Assembly (NCBI GenBank): GCA_945876925.1 | Contig: CAMCQD010000022.1 | Location: forward strand, 1 to 10,797 | Direction of reading: 5' to 3' | Origin: an uncultured Dermatophilus sp. | Lineage (GTDB): Bacteria; Actinomycetota; Actinomycetes; Actinomycetales; Dermatophilaceae | DNA: 10,797 nucleotides | In this document: positions 1-5,810 of the stretch, one piece after another | How positions within the stretch are numbered: the first letter of the stretch is position 1 | Layout of the letters: every line of letters begins with the position of its first letter | Notes under the pieces: generated by a model | What the model was told of the DNA's origin: nothing | Database searches by the model: none | The model's input: the letters and a program-made list of their open reading frames with translations, nothing else | Position numbers and translations under genes: made by a program

Positions 1-977
1 TGGGAGGTCGAGCCGAGCGTCTCGACAGCGGAGAGCTGCTTGATGATGGCCCCCCGCTCGGCGAGCCGGGTGGCGCCCATCGCCAGGGTGAACGCGACCA
101 CCGCGGTCAGCCCCTCGGGGATGGTCGCCACTGCCAGGGAGACCGCCGTGATGAGCAGCTGCGACCAGCCCATCCCGCGCAGGAAGCCGATGGCGAACAC
201 GATGACCACGACGATGAGCGCGATGAGGGTGAGCATCCCGGCGAGCCGGTCGATCCGGCGCTGCAGCGGGGTCTGCTCGTCCCCGGCCTCGCCGAGCAGG
301 CCGGCGATGTGGCCCATCTCGGTGCCCATCCCGGTCGCGGTGACGACCATCTCCGCCTTGCCCCGGGTGACCTCGCTGTTCATGAACAGGCAGTTGGCCC
401 GCTCGGCCAGCGGCACCTCCCCGGCGGGCAGCGTCGCCACGCCCTTGCTCACCGGCGCGGACTCCCCGGTGAGGACGGCCTCGGCGACCTGCAGCCGGGT
501 GGCCTGGATGATCCGGCCGTCGGCCGGGACGGTGTCCCCGGCTTCGAGCAGGACGATGTCGCCGGGCACGATCTGGGCGCGGGGCACCTGCTGCTCGCGG
601 CCGTCGCGGCGCACCCGCGAGGACTGCACGGACAGCTCGCGCAGGGCGGCCAGGCTGCCCTCGGCGCGGGACTCCTGCTGATAGTTGAGCGCCGTGTTGA
701 TGGTGACGACGAGCAGGATGACGACCGGGGTCTCCCACTCGCGGGACACCCAGGCGCTCACCACCGCGGCCACGAACAGCACGACCGTCATCCGGTCGGT
801 GAGGTGGGCGGCGATCCGGCGCCAGGCGGGCACCGGCGGTTTCCCGGCGAGCACGTTGTCGCCGTGCTCGCGCCGCCAGGCGCTAGCCTCCTCCGGCGTG
901 CGGCCCTGGCGGGGGTCGACGTCCTGGGCGGCGAGGACGTCCGGCACGTCCTGGGAGTACACGGGCAGTGAAGCCAT
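1..977 (-). CDS. Type II cation-transporting P-type ATPase (calcium-ATPase-like), N-terminal part, truncated by window edge
   Basis: ATP-driven cation pump of the inner membrane; 325 N-terminal residues are visible and the rest lies beyond position 1. Seen: an N-terminal cation-ATPase cap (about residues 10-60); membrane segments near 63-77 and 83-98; the actuator domain with its TGES dephosphorylation motif at 170-173; segments M3 (about 249-267) and M4 (about 274-296) with PEGL at 287-290. The frame stops just after VETLGSTS, immediately before where DKTGTLT, the phosphorylated Asp, should follow. PEGL with an acidic residue in M4 is typical of type II (Ca2+, Na+/K+-like) pumps, as against the CPC of heavy-metal pumps or the PxxAL of type III proton pumps. 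The ATG at 975-977 has AAGGA 9 bases upstream. The TauE-like gene lies 140 bases upstream on the same strand, so co-transcription is possible. The transported ion cannot be fixed because M5/M6 are missing; Ca2+ is the best guess. Confidence 0.95.
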   Translation of the reverse strand, partial: MASLPVYSQDVPDVLAAQDVDPRQGRTPEEASAWRREHGDNVLAGKPPVPAWRRIAAHLTDRMTVVLFVAAVVSAWVSREWETPVVILLVVTINTALNYQQESRAEGSLAALRELSVQSSRVRRDGREQQVPRAQIVPGDIVLLEAGDTVPADGRIIQATRLQVAEAVLTGESAPVSKGVATLPAGEVPLAERANCLFMNSEVTRGKAEMVVTATGMGTEMGHIAGLLGEAGDEQTPLQRRIDRLAGMLTLIALIVVVIVFAIGFLRGMGWSQLLITAVSLAVATIPEGLTAVVAFTLAMGATRLAERGAIIKQLSAVETLGSTS

Positions 978-986
978 CGGGCCAGA

Positions 987-991
987 TCCTT
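987..991 (-). promoter_or_regulatory. Ribosome binding site of the P-type ATPase
   Basis: AAGGA on the minus strand, 9 bases before the ATG at 975-977. It decides this start over the shadow reading frame that begins at 1009. Confidence 0.7.
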
Positions 992-1117
992 CCGGGTCTT
1001 CATGGTCACGGTCCGCAGGGCCTCACAGGCGGCCCCCGTGCTGCCACGATTCCACGTCCCGCGCCGGTCACGCCACGCCGGGCGGCCCCGGTTCCGCCAG
1101 GCAGGACCGCACCGGAG

Positions 1118-1900
1118 TCAGGAAAGGATGAGGATGATCCCGGTGAGGAGGGTGACCAGCAGGATGGTCCACTCGAACGCGGCCCGCGGGATGCGGGTGA
1201 TCAGCCAGCGGCCCAGGAACGCCCCGGCGAGCACGGCCGGGATCAGGGTGAGGATGAGCGCGAACCGGGAGGGCTGCACCAGGCCCAGGCCGATGCTGAA
1301 CGGCAGCTTGATGAGGTTGACCACGGCGAAGAACCAGGCCAGGGTGCCCACGAAGCGGACCACGCCGAGGTTGGCGCGCAGCAGGTACAGCGACATCACC
1401 GGCCCGCCGGCGTTGGCGACCATGGTGGTGAACCCGGCCAGCGCGCCGAAGCCCCTCCCCCCGCCCGGACCGGAGGGAGCCGAGGTGGCCGGGGAGGCGG
1501 GCTGCGGGCCTGGCCCGCCCCGGCGGCGCCGCAGCCGCTGGGCGATCTCCAGGACGGCCATGACCACGACGATGATCCCGATGGCGGGGGCGACCCAGCC
1601 GGCGGGCACCCGGGCCAGGAACAGCGCCCCGGCGATGATCCCGGCGAGCACCGGCAGCACGAGCTTGCCCAGCAGCGGCCAGTCGGCGTGCCGGCGATAC
1701 GACCAGATCGCGATGACGTCACCGGTCATGAGCAGCACCAGCAGGACACCGGTGGACTCACGCGTGGGCAGCACCATCGCGTAGAACGCGACCGCGATCA
1801 TCGCGGCACCGCCGATCGCGGTCTTGCTGAAACCCACGATGGCAGCGCCCGAGGCGAGCACCGCCCAGGCCAGCGGGCTGACGCCGATCATCTCCAGCAC
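1118..1900 (-). CDS. TauE/SafE-family membrane transporter (sulfite/organosulfonate exporter family)
   Basis: Polytopic membrane protein of 260 residues, the usual length of TauE/SafE proteins, almost entirely hydrophobic segments. Both family repeats are visible: an N-terminal repeat with GFSKTAIGGAAM (about residues 23-34) and a second with GFTTMVANAGGP near the middle, separated by a basic, Pro/Gly-rich cytoplasmic loop (RLRRRRGGPGP onwards). Family members are linked to export of sulfite, sulfoacetate or related anions; the substrate here is not shown by sequence or neighbours. Two starts are possible. GTG at 1898-1900 lies exactly 6 bases behind a -10-like CACAAT (1907-1912) and would be leaderless. 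ATG at 1889-1891, three codons in, has GAGG 10 bases upstream. I keep the GTG; the difference is trivial for the protein. It is divergent from the heparinase-like gene and lies upstream of the ATPase gene. Confidence 0.92.
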   Translation of the reverse strand: MLEMIGVSPLAWAVLASGAAIVGFSKTAIGGAAMIAVAFYAMVLPTRESTGVLLVLLMTGDVIAIWSYRRHADWPLLGKLVLPVLAGIIAGALFLARVPAGWVAPAIGIIVVVMAVLEIAQRLRRRRGGPGPQPASPATSAPSGPGGGRGFGALAGFTTMVANAGGPVMSLYLLRANLGVVRFVGTLAWFFAVVNLIKLPFSIGLGLVQPSRFALILTLIPAVLAGAFLGRWLITRIPRAAFEWTILLVTLLTGIILILS

Positions 1901-1906
1901 ACCTCA

Positions 1907-1935
1907 ATTGTGCTGACAAACAGGGCGGGAGTCGA
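1907..1935 (-). promoter_or_regulatory. Candidate promoter of the TauE-like gene
   Basis: On the minus strand, TCGACT (1930-1935) and CACAAT (1907-1912) are separated by 17 bases. The -10 box ends 6 bases before the GTG at 1900, which predicts a transcript starting at or next to the start codon. The -10 keeps A2 and T6 of TANNNT but lacks T1, so this is a moderate match by eye. Confidence 0.45.
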
Positions 1936-1994
1936 GCCCGTCCCGGGAACAGGGCCGTCACCGGCGATCGCGCGCGCCGATGCGCTCAGGTGCC

Positions 1995-2040
1995 CCGGCG
2001 CGGTGGCGATGAGAAACCGCGCCGGCGAGGGAGCGCCGGC
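1995..2040 (+). promoter_or_regulatory. Two overlapping, mutually exclusive hairpins in the leader of the heparinase-like gene
   Basis: Hairpin A pairs CCGGCGCGGT (1995-2004) perfectly with ACCGCGCCGG (2016-2025) around an 11-base loop. Hairpin B pairs GCCGGCG (2021-2027) perfectly with CGCCGGC (2034-2040) around 6 bases. The right arm of A and the left arm of B share 2021-2025, so they cannot form together. The block ends 12 bases before the GGAGGG ribosome site of the gene at 2063. A regulatory leader is inferred; GC-rich DNA gives some such pairs by chance. Confidence 0.45.
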
Positions 2041-2052
2041 CTGATCAGCCAC

Positions 2053-2058
2053 GGAGGG
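2053..2058 (+). promoter_or_regulatory. Strong ribosome binding site of the heparinase-like gene
   Basis: GGAGGG 4 bases before the ATG at 2063. It fixes the start and is one of the few strong Shine-Dalgarno sequences in the window. Confidence 0.8.
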
Positions 2059-2062
2059 AAAC

Positions 2063-3928
2063 ATGACGCGCAGCCGGCTCCGGCCTGCCCTGACCTGGGC
2101 CACCGCGGCCTGGACCGCCATCGCGATCGCGGTGAGCGGGGCCGGGATCCCCGCTCACGCCGCACTCGCGGGCACCACGGGGCCCAGGCTGGCGAACCTG
2201 GAGCAGGCCGGTGCGGCCCAGAAGTACTTGTGCCGCTCATTCGGCTCCTTCCCCGCGTACAACGCCCGGGCCGATGTCGCCCGCGGCGTCTTCACCTGGC
2301 CCGCCGGGCGCAAGACGGTAGTCGGCGACTCCTCGGGGAACATCTCCTGGACGATCGACCCGTACCGTGAGCCCAGCTGGCGTACCTGGTTCCACGGGCT
2401 GGCGTGGATCGGGTCGCTGGTGGAGTCCTCCACCCGCGGCCGGACGAAGGACCGCGATCCCAGGGCCATCGACCAGGCCGTGGCCATCACGGCCGACTGG
2501 GTGCGCGACAACCCGTACCCGTGGCCGGCCGGGCCGGGGGCCGGTAACGGGACCCACACCCGGGTGGACTCGATGGCGTGCCTGCGCGCCGGGCTGCTCC
2601 AGCTCGGTAAGCCGGTGCCGGCCTGGCTGGACGCCTCACTGGCGCAGCACGCCGGCTGGCTCAGGCGCAACACGTGGAAGGACCACAACGTCGGCACCGA
2701 GCAGACCCTCGCCGTGCTCGGCGTCGGCTGCATGCTCGGGCGGCGCGACTACATCACGTACGCCGCCGGCAAGCTCTCCGGCGATATCACCCGCGTCATC
2801 GACGCCCAGGGCGCCAACAATGAGCAGTCGCTGGGGTACGCCCGGCACAACTGGGACATCTGGGGTGATGCCGAGAAGGCCCTGAGCACCTGCGGGGTGA
2901 CCACCCGGGCGGCGGCGACGATCACGGCGCGGCGGGCCGCGCTGGCACGTTTCCTCGACCACGCCACCAAGCCGGACGGCTACCTGGTGACCATCGGGGA
3001 CACCAAACGCGAACGGGCCCGGACCGGTTCCCCGGCGCAGCAGTGGATCGCCTCGGACGGCAAGAGCGGCACGCCGCTGCGCGAACGGGTGAAGGTCTAC
3101 TCCGCGGGGTACGTGTTCGGCCGGTCCGGATGGGGCACGACCGGCCGGGCCCCCAGCCAGGAATCGATGTACTCGATCCATTTCGGGCCACGGCGGCTGG
3201 GGCACGGGCACAACGACCACATGTCGATCACGTGGCATGCCCTGGGCCGGGAGATCCTCGCCGACCCGGGCACCGGCCAGTACCGGGAGGACCCGTGGAG
3301 GGCCTACTACACCGGGCCGGCGGCGCATAACCAGCTCGTCGTCCAGGGGATGAAGACCAGTGAGGTGACCACGCTGACCCGCGCGCAGATCACCGCGAAA
3401 GCCGCCTACTACCAGCTCAGGGACTCTCCGCTGAAGGGGGTGAGCCGGGTACGCGACGTGATCTTCCTGTCCGATCCGGACATCGTGCTGACGATCGACC
3501 AGGCGGCATCATCAGCCAGGCGGACGTTCATCCAGACCTGGCACCTGCCGTACTCCCAGCACGTCACCGCGAAGAACGGCACCGCGGTCGCCACCACGCC
3601 GCAGGTGGCCGGGAAGACGACGATGCTGTCGCTGCCCGTACCGGGGGCGGGTAAGACCCGGTACGGGCATGTCCGGGGCAGCACGCGCCCGATCGCGGGA
3701 TGGCAGTGGACCGATCACTTCACCAGGCACAGTGCCCCGGTGCTCACCGCGGCGCAGACGGGCACGTCGGCAGCCATCGCCACCGCATTCGCGGCCTCCG
3801 GCACCAGCGACCGGGTGGCGGTGCGCGCCAGCGGGAACGCCCGGGCGATGACGTATGCCTTCACTGTCGGACGGCAGTCCGCCGTGGTCCGCCGCGCCGC
3901 CGACGGTACCCTCACCCGGCTGCGCTGA
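2063..3928 (+). CDS. Secreted heparinase II/III-family protein (probable polysaccharide lyase)
   Basis: 621 residues, likely cleaving acidic polysaccharide by beta-elimination outside the cell. Residues 1-33 form a signal peptide (basic n-region, hydrophobic core, AHA cleavage site). About 40-300 is helical and Trp-rich, like the alpha/alpha-toroid of this fold (WRTWFHGLAWIGSL near 106). The C-terminal beta region carries the family hallmark GHGHNDHMSIT (380-390), then ILADPGTGQY (398-407) and AAHNQLVV (420-427). By analogy with PL12-type heparinase III, N209 (in KDHN), Y259 (in EQSLGYARHN) and H381 or H383 are candidate catalytic Asn, Tyr and His; this is inferred from position, not alignment. 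No carbohydrate-binding module or anchor is seen. It ends in the 26-base palindrome. No sugar transporter or other carbohydrate gene is adjacent, so the substrate (host glycan, alginate-like polymer or own exopolysaccharide) is unknown. Confidence 0.88.
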   Translation: MTRSRLRPALTWATAAWTAIAIAVSGAGIPAHAALAGTTGPRLANLEQAGAAQKYLCRSFGSFPAYNARADVARGVFTWPAGRKTVVGDSSGNISWTIDPYREPSWRTWFHGLAWIGSLVESSTRGRTKDRDPRAIDQAVAITADWVRDNPYPWPAGPGAGNGTHTRVDSMACLRAGLLQLGKPVPAWLDASLAQHAGWLRRNTWKDHNVGTEQTLAVLGVGCMLGRRDYITYAAGKLSGDITRVIDAQGANNEQSLGYARHNWDIWGDAEKALSTCGVTTRAAATITARRAALARFLDHATKPDGYLVTIGDTKRERARTGSPAQQWIASDGKSGTPLRERVKVYSAGYVFGRSGWGTTGRAPSQESMYSIHFGPRRLGHGHNDHMSITWHALGREILADPGTGQYREDPWRAYYTGPAAHNQLVVQGMKTSEVTTLTRAQITAKAAYYQLRDSPLKGVSRVRDVIFLSDPDIVLTIDQAASSARRTFIQTWHLPYSQHVTAKNGTAVATTPQVAGKTTMLSLPVPGAGKTRYGHVRGSTRPIAGWQWTDHFTRHSAPVLTAAQTGTSAAIATAFAASGTSDRVAVRASGNARAMTYAFTVGRQSAVVRRAADGTLTRLR

Positions 3929-3948
3929 CCCGCCTAGGCGGGTCAGCG
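3923..3948. terminator. 26-base perfect palindrome, probable bidirectional terminator
   Basis: Perfect dyad of 13-base arms centred between 3935 and 3936 (left arm begins CGCTGACCCGCC). It overlaps the TGA stop of the heparinase-like gene (3926-3928) and lies 7 bases past the stop of the convergent gene ending at 3956. As RNA it gives an 11-bp stem with a 4-base CUAG loop on either strand. There is no U-tract, as is common for actinobacterial hairpin terminators. Confidence 0.75.
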
Positions 3949-3955
3949 GCTGCGG

Positions 3956-4831
3956 CTAGGGTCCGAGCGGCTTCTGGTCGCGCAGGACGGTCCCGTCGCG
4001 CAGGGTGAGGTCGTAGGCGACATCCGGTCCGGGACCAGCGACCTTTTCCGGTTGCGCGATCGGCCACCAGGCCCCGAAGTGGCCATTGCTCACCGTCGCG
4101 GACACCGTGCGCCCGCCGGTGCGCAGCGTAACCTTGGCCACGCCGGCCCCGACCCGCCCCTGGATGAAGGCGTAGCTGCCCTCGGGCCCGGAGGTCATCC
4201 CGGGACCGCCGGCCTCGATCTGCCCGCCGGCCAGCCTCGCCGGCGGCGGGCTGTCCTTGGTCGCCCAGCTGCCGGTCATCCCCGACACGCGGGACAGGCC
4301 GGCGTCGAAGAAGCACTCCGACATGCTGCCGTCCGGCGCGGCCATGCCGGTGAAGACGTACTCGCCGCGACGCTCGGCGATGACCAGCCGCATGCTCTCC
4401 GGAGTGACCACCGAGCGGATGGACTCCGGGGTCCCCTCGCGCTCCCGCGCCAGCGAATCGGCGATCCCGGCGCGGCAGGACCGCTCCGCCTGGGCCAGCT
4501 GCTCGCCGGTGACCGGGGCAGGCTCGGCCGTCCAGCTCGCGTAGGCCGGGTGGTCTTTCCCGCCACCCCCCAGCACCACCGCGCCGGCCAGGGCGGAGGC
4601 AGCGGCCGCCGGCAGCAGCCAGCGCACGGCCGGCCGGTGCCACCCGGTCCGGGGCGGCACGACGCGGCTGCCCTGGCCGCAGGCCGGTTCCCCGCCACAG
4701 GACACGATGGTCTCCAGCAGCTCCCGCTGGTGCGCCCGGGCGCGGGCGCCGAGGTGCGCGTCAGCTGCGTCGAGTTCGCGCAGCGCGCGGTCCAGGGCGG
4801 GATCGTCCATCGTCATGTCGTCGATGATCAT
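3956..4831 (-). CDS. Membrane-anchored sigma-operon protein, candidate anti-sigma factor
   Basis: 291 residues, not matched to a named family. Seen: a cytoplasmic N-terminus of about 68 residues, acidic then helical (LDRALRELDAADAHLGARAR); one membrane segment at about 69-88 rich in Leu/Ala; and an extracytoplasmic region of about 200 residues with two Cys (119, 173) that could form a disulfide and a beta-rich end (VAKVTLRTGGRTVSATV). Gene order (sigma factor, 4-base gap, then a single-pass protein with a small cytoplasmic head) is the classical layout for an ECF sigma factor and its membrane anti-sigma factor. The zinc anti-sigma motif HxxxCxxC is absent; the head instead has C45 and C51 (CGGEPAC). 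It could instead be an effector protein controlled by the sigma factor. Start ATG 4831 has AGGAG 8 bases upstream. Confidence 0.85.
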   Translation of the reverse strand: MIIDDMTMDDPALDRALRELDAADAHLGARARAHQRELLETIVSCGGEPACGQGSRVVPPRTGWHRPAVRWLLPAAAASALAGAVVLGGGGKDHPAYASWTAEPAPVTGEQLAQAERSCRAGIADSLAREREGTPESIRSVVTPESMRLVIAERRGEYVFTGMAAPDGSMSECFFDAGLSRVSGMTGSWATKDSPPPARLAGGQIEAGGPGMTSGPEGSYAFIQGRVGAGVAKVTLRTGGRTVSATVSNGHFGAWWPIAQPEKVAGPGPDVAYDLTLRDGTVLRDQKPLGP

Positions 4832-4835
4832 CAGA

Positions 4836-5384
4836 TCAGCTCCTCGTCGGTGGTGCCAGGACGGGCGCGGGCCGGCTACCGGCGCCCTCGAGGTGGCGTC
4901 GCAGCGCGCTCCGGGCGCGGGATAGTCGCAGGCGGTACGCAGCGGAGGTGATGCCGAGCACCTGCCCGGCCTGGGCCGAATCGAGCCCGTCGTAGACGCG
5001 CAGCGCGATGACCTCCTGCTCGGCCGGGCGCAGCCGGGCCCACGCGGCGGCGAGGTCGATCCGGGAGATGGCGGCGTCGGCTTCGCCGGAGCCGACGCCG
5101 CCGGTGCCCTGCGCGGCGACCCGGACGGCGAGCGCGTCCCGCCGCCGCAGGCTGCGCGCGTGGTTCAGCAGGACGTTGCGGGTGATGCCGAAGAGCCAGG
5201 CCCGGGCAGCACCGTCGCCGTCGGGCAGGTCGCCGGCCCGGCGCCAGGCGATGAGCATCGCCTCGGCGACGATGTCGTCCACCTCGCCCGGTGCCGCCCG
5301 GCGCTGGACGAAGGCGCGGACGGGCTGGTACCCGGCCGCATACGCGGCCCGGAAACGCTGCTCGCGATCGGTCTGGCTGCTCAC
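4836..5384 (-). CDS. ECF-family RNA polymerase sigma-70 factor
   Basis: 182 residues, normal size for group IV (ECF) sigma factors. Region 2 spans about 10-82: EVDDIVAEAMLIAWRR (34-49) is the core-binding 2.2 helix and WLFGITRNVLLNHARS (63-78) is the -10-recognition 2.4 region. A variable Gly-rich linker follows (92-105). Region 4 lies at about 112-166 (LRPAEQEVIALRVYDGL, then the helix-turn-helix ending LRLSRARSALRRHL). The C-terminal tail is short and Pro-rich. It directs core polymerase to a small promoter set, probably including its own operon. The GTG at 5382-5384 has only AGG 8 bases upstream; a 7-codon mini-ORF beginning at 5404 overlaps it by GTGA and may supply translational coupling. 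It is followed at 4 bases by the membrane protein ending at 3956. Confidence 0.96.
   Translation of the reverse strand: MSSQTDREQRFRAAYAAGYQPVRAFVQRRAAPGEVDDIVAEAMLIAWRRAGDLPDGDGAARAWLFGITRNVLLNHARSLRRRDALAVRVAAQGTGGVGSGEADAAISRIDLAAAWARLRPAEQEVIALRVYDGLDSAQAGQVLGITSAAYRLRLSRARSALRRHLEGAGSRPAPVLAPPTRS
4840..4844 (-). promoter_or_regulatory. Ribosome binding site of the membrane sigma-operon protein
   Basis: AGGAG on the minus strand, inside the last codons of the sigma factor gene and 8 bases before the ATG at 4831. It supports joint transcription and close translational linkage of the two genes. Confidence 0.75.
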
Positions 5385-5404
5385 GCCTGGTACCTGTCCG
5401 GCAT
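5380..5404 (-). other. Possible leader mini-ORF overlapping the sigma factor start
   Basis: ATG at 5402-5404 opens a 7-codon frame (MPDRYQA) whose TGA overlaps the GTG of the sigma gene in the sequence GTGA. Stop-start overlaps of this form often couple translation, and the sigma gene has a weak ribosome site of its own. The mini-ORF also lacks a good Shine-Dalgarno sequence, so it may be chance. Confidence 0.25.
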
Positions 5405-5476
5405 GGGCACGAGTGTGTCACCGGGCCCGCCGGCCGCCGGGGCCGCAACCAGGGCGCGTTCGCCCGGGGCGCAGCC

Positions 5477-5620
5477 CGGATCAGCCAGGCCGTGCACGCC
5501 ATCACCCGGGTTGCCGCCCAGCTCCGGCTGCCCGCCCTCAATGCCTCCCTTGAGGCGGCCCGCGCCGGCCAGGCGGGTAAGGGACCCGGCGTCGCGGCCG
5601 GGAAGGTCAAGGCACTACCC
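5477..5620 (+). pseudogene. Remnant of a methyl-accepting chemotaxis protein signalling tip
   Basis: One frame gives about 48 residues, RISQAVHAITRVAAQ followed by a degenerate tip and ALNASLEAARAGQAGKG, then GVAAGKVKAL. This matches the hairpin tip of chemotaxis receptors (compare Tsr: LALNAAVEAARAGEQGRG, then FAVVAGEVRNLA). Receptor positions that are nearly invariant are changed: the Asn of the QTN motif is Arg, the Phe after GKG is Pro, and the Glu of AGEV is Lys. No start codon, transmembrane, ligand-binding, HAMP or methylation region flanks it. Homology begins abruptly after the antisense of the sigma gene and ends where the DNA turns AT-richer. The same frame stays open to a TAG at 5678-5680 without further similarity. 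I read it as a decayed fragment of a receptor gene. Homology is judged by eye but covers most of the tip. Confidence 0.75.
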
Positions 5621-5777
5621 GGAGGTAATCACCCTATTCACCAAGGTATACCTATGCTAATTCCTTCCCCTGATTCTTAGCTTTCCGGATCGGATGCGAA
5701 CGCCCTTTCTCGCAGCAGCCGGGCTCACGCCAGCATGGCCAGCGACATACAACGCGAAAAACCCTCTCCAGTATGCG
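5621..5777. other. Lower-GC intergenic stretch without a gene
   Basis: Visibly richer in A and T than the rest of the window. It contains a 10-base perfect palindrome AGGTATACCT (5644-5653) and TATGCT (5653-5658), which could be a -10 box. No coding frame with codon bias or recognisable protein is seen. Confidence 0.5.
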
Positions 5778-5804
5778 GATGTGACGCACATCATTACGTA
5801 AGCT
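5778..5804 (+). promoter_or_regulatory. Candidate leaderless promoter with two operator-like dyads before the DUF2231-cytochrome b5 gene
   Basis: TAAGCT (5799-5804) fits TANNNT and ends 6 bases before the ATG at 5811, which predicts a leaderless transcript; no Shine-Dalgarno is present. GATGTG-ACG-CACATC (5778-5792) is a perfect 6-bp dyad placed between the expected -35 and -10. TTACGTAA (5794-5801) is a second dyad overlapping the -10. The core TGTGA/CACA resembles half-sites of CRP/FNR-type regulators, but the spacing is shorter than their consensus. No good -35 is visible, so an activator is possible. Confidence 0.5.
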
Positions 5805-5810
5805 CATGTC

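Noticed and set aside
40..1131. Several plus-strand frames over the ATPase gene
   Set aside because: The minus strand encodes a well-conserved P-type ATPase through the same bases; the plus frames have no recognisable motifs or ribosome sites.
1908..1919. TTGT-N4-ACAA dyad before the TauE-like gene
   Set aside because: Only 4-base arms; chance is a sufficient explanation, though it overlaps the candidate promoter.
968..2044. Long plus-strand frame of 358 codons rich in Gly, Asp, His, Pro
   Set aside because: It is antisense to the TauE-like gene, has the low-complexity composition of a GC-rich shadow frame and shows no domain; the minus strand gives a clear membrane protein family.
4052..4951. 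299-codon plus-strand frame across the sigma-operon region
   Set aside because: Shadow frame rich in Gly, Arg, His, Pro; it crosses both minus-strand genes without any domain.
5291..5680. Whole 129-codon plus-strand frame as a functional gene
   Set aside because: Its first part is antisense to the sigma factor and its last part has no similarity; only 5477-5620 resembles a protein, with key residues changed, so it is listed as a pseudogene fragment.
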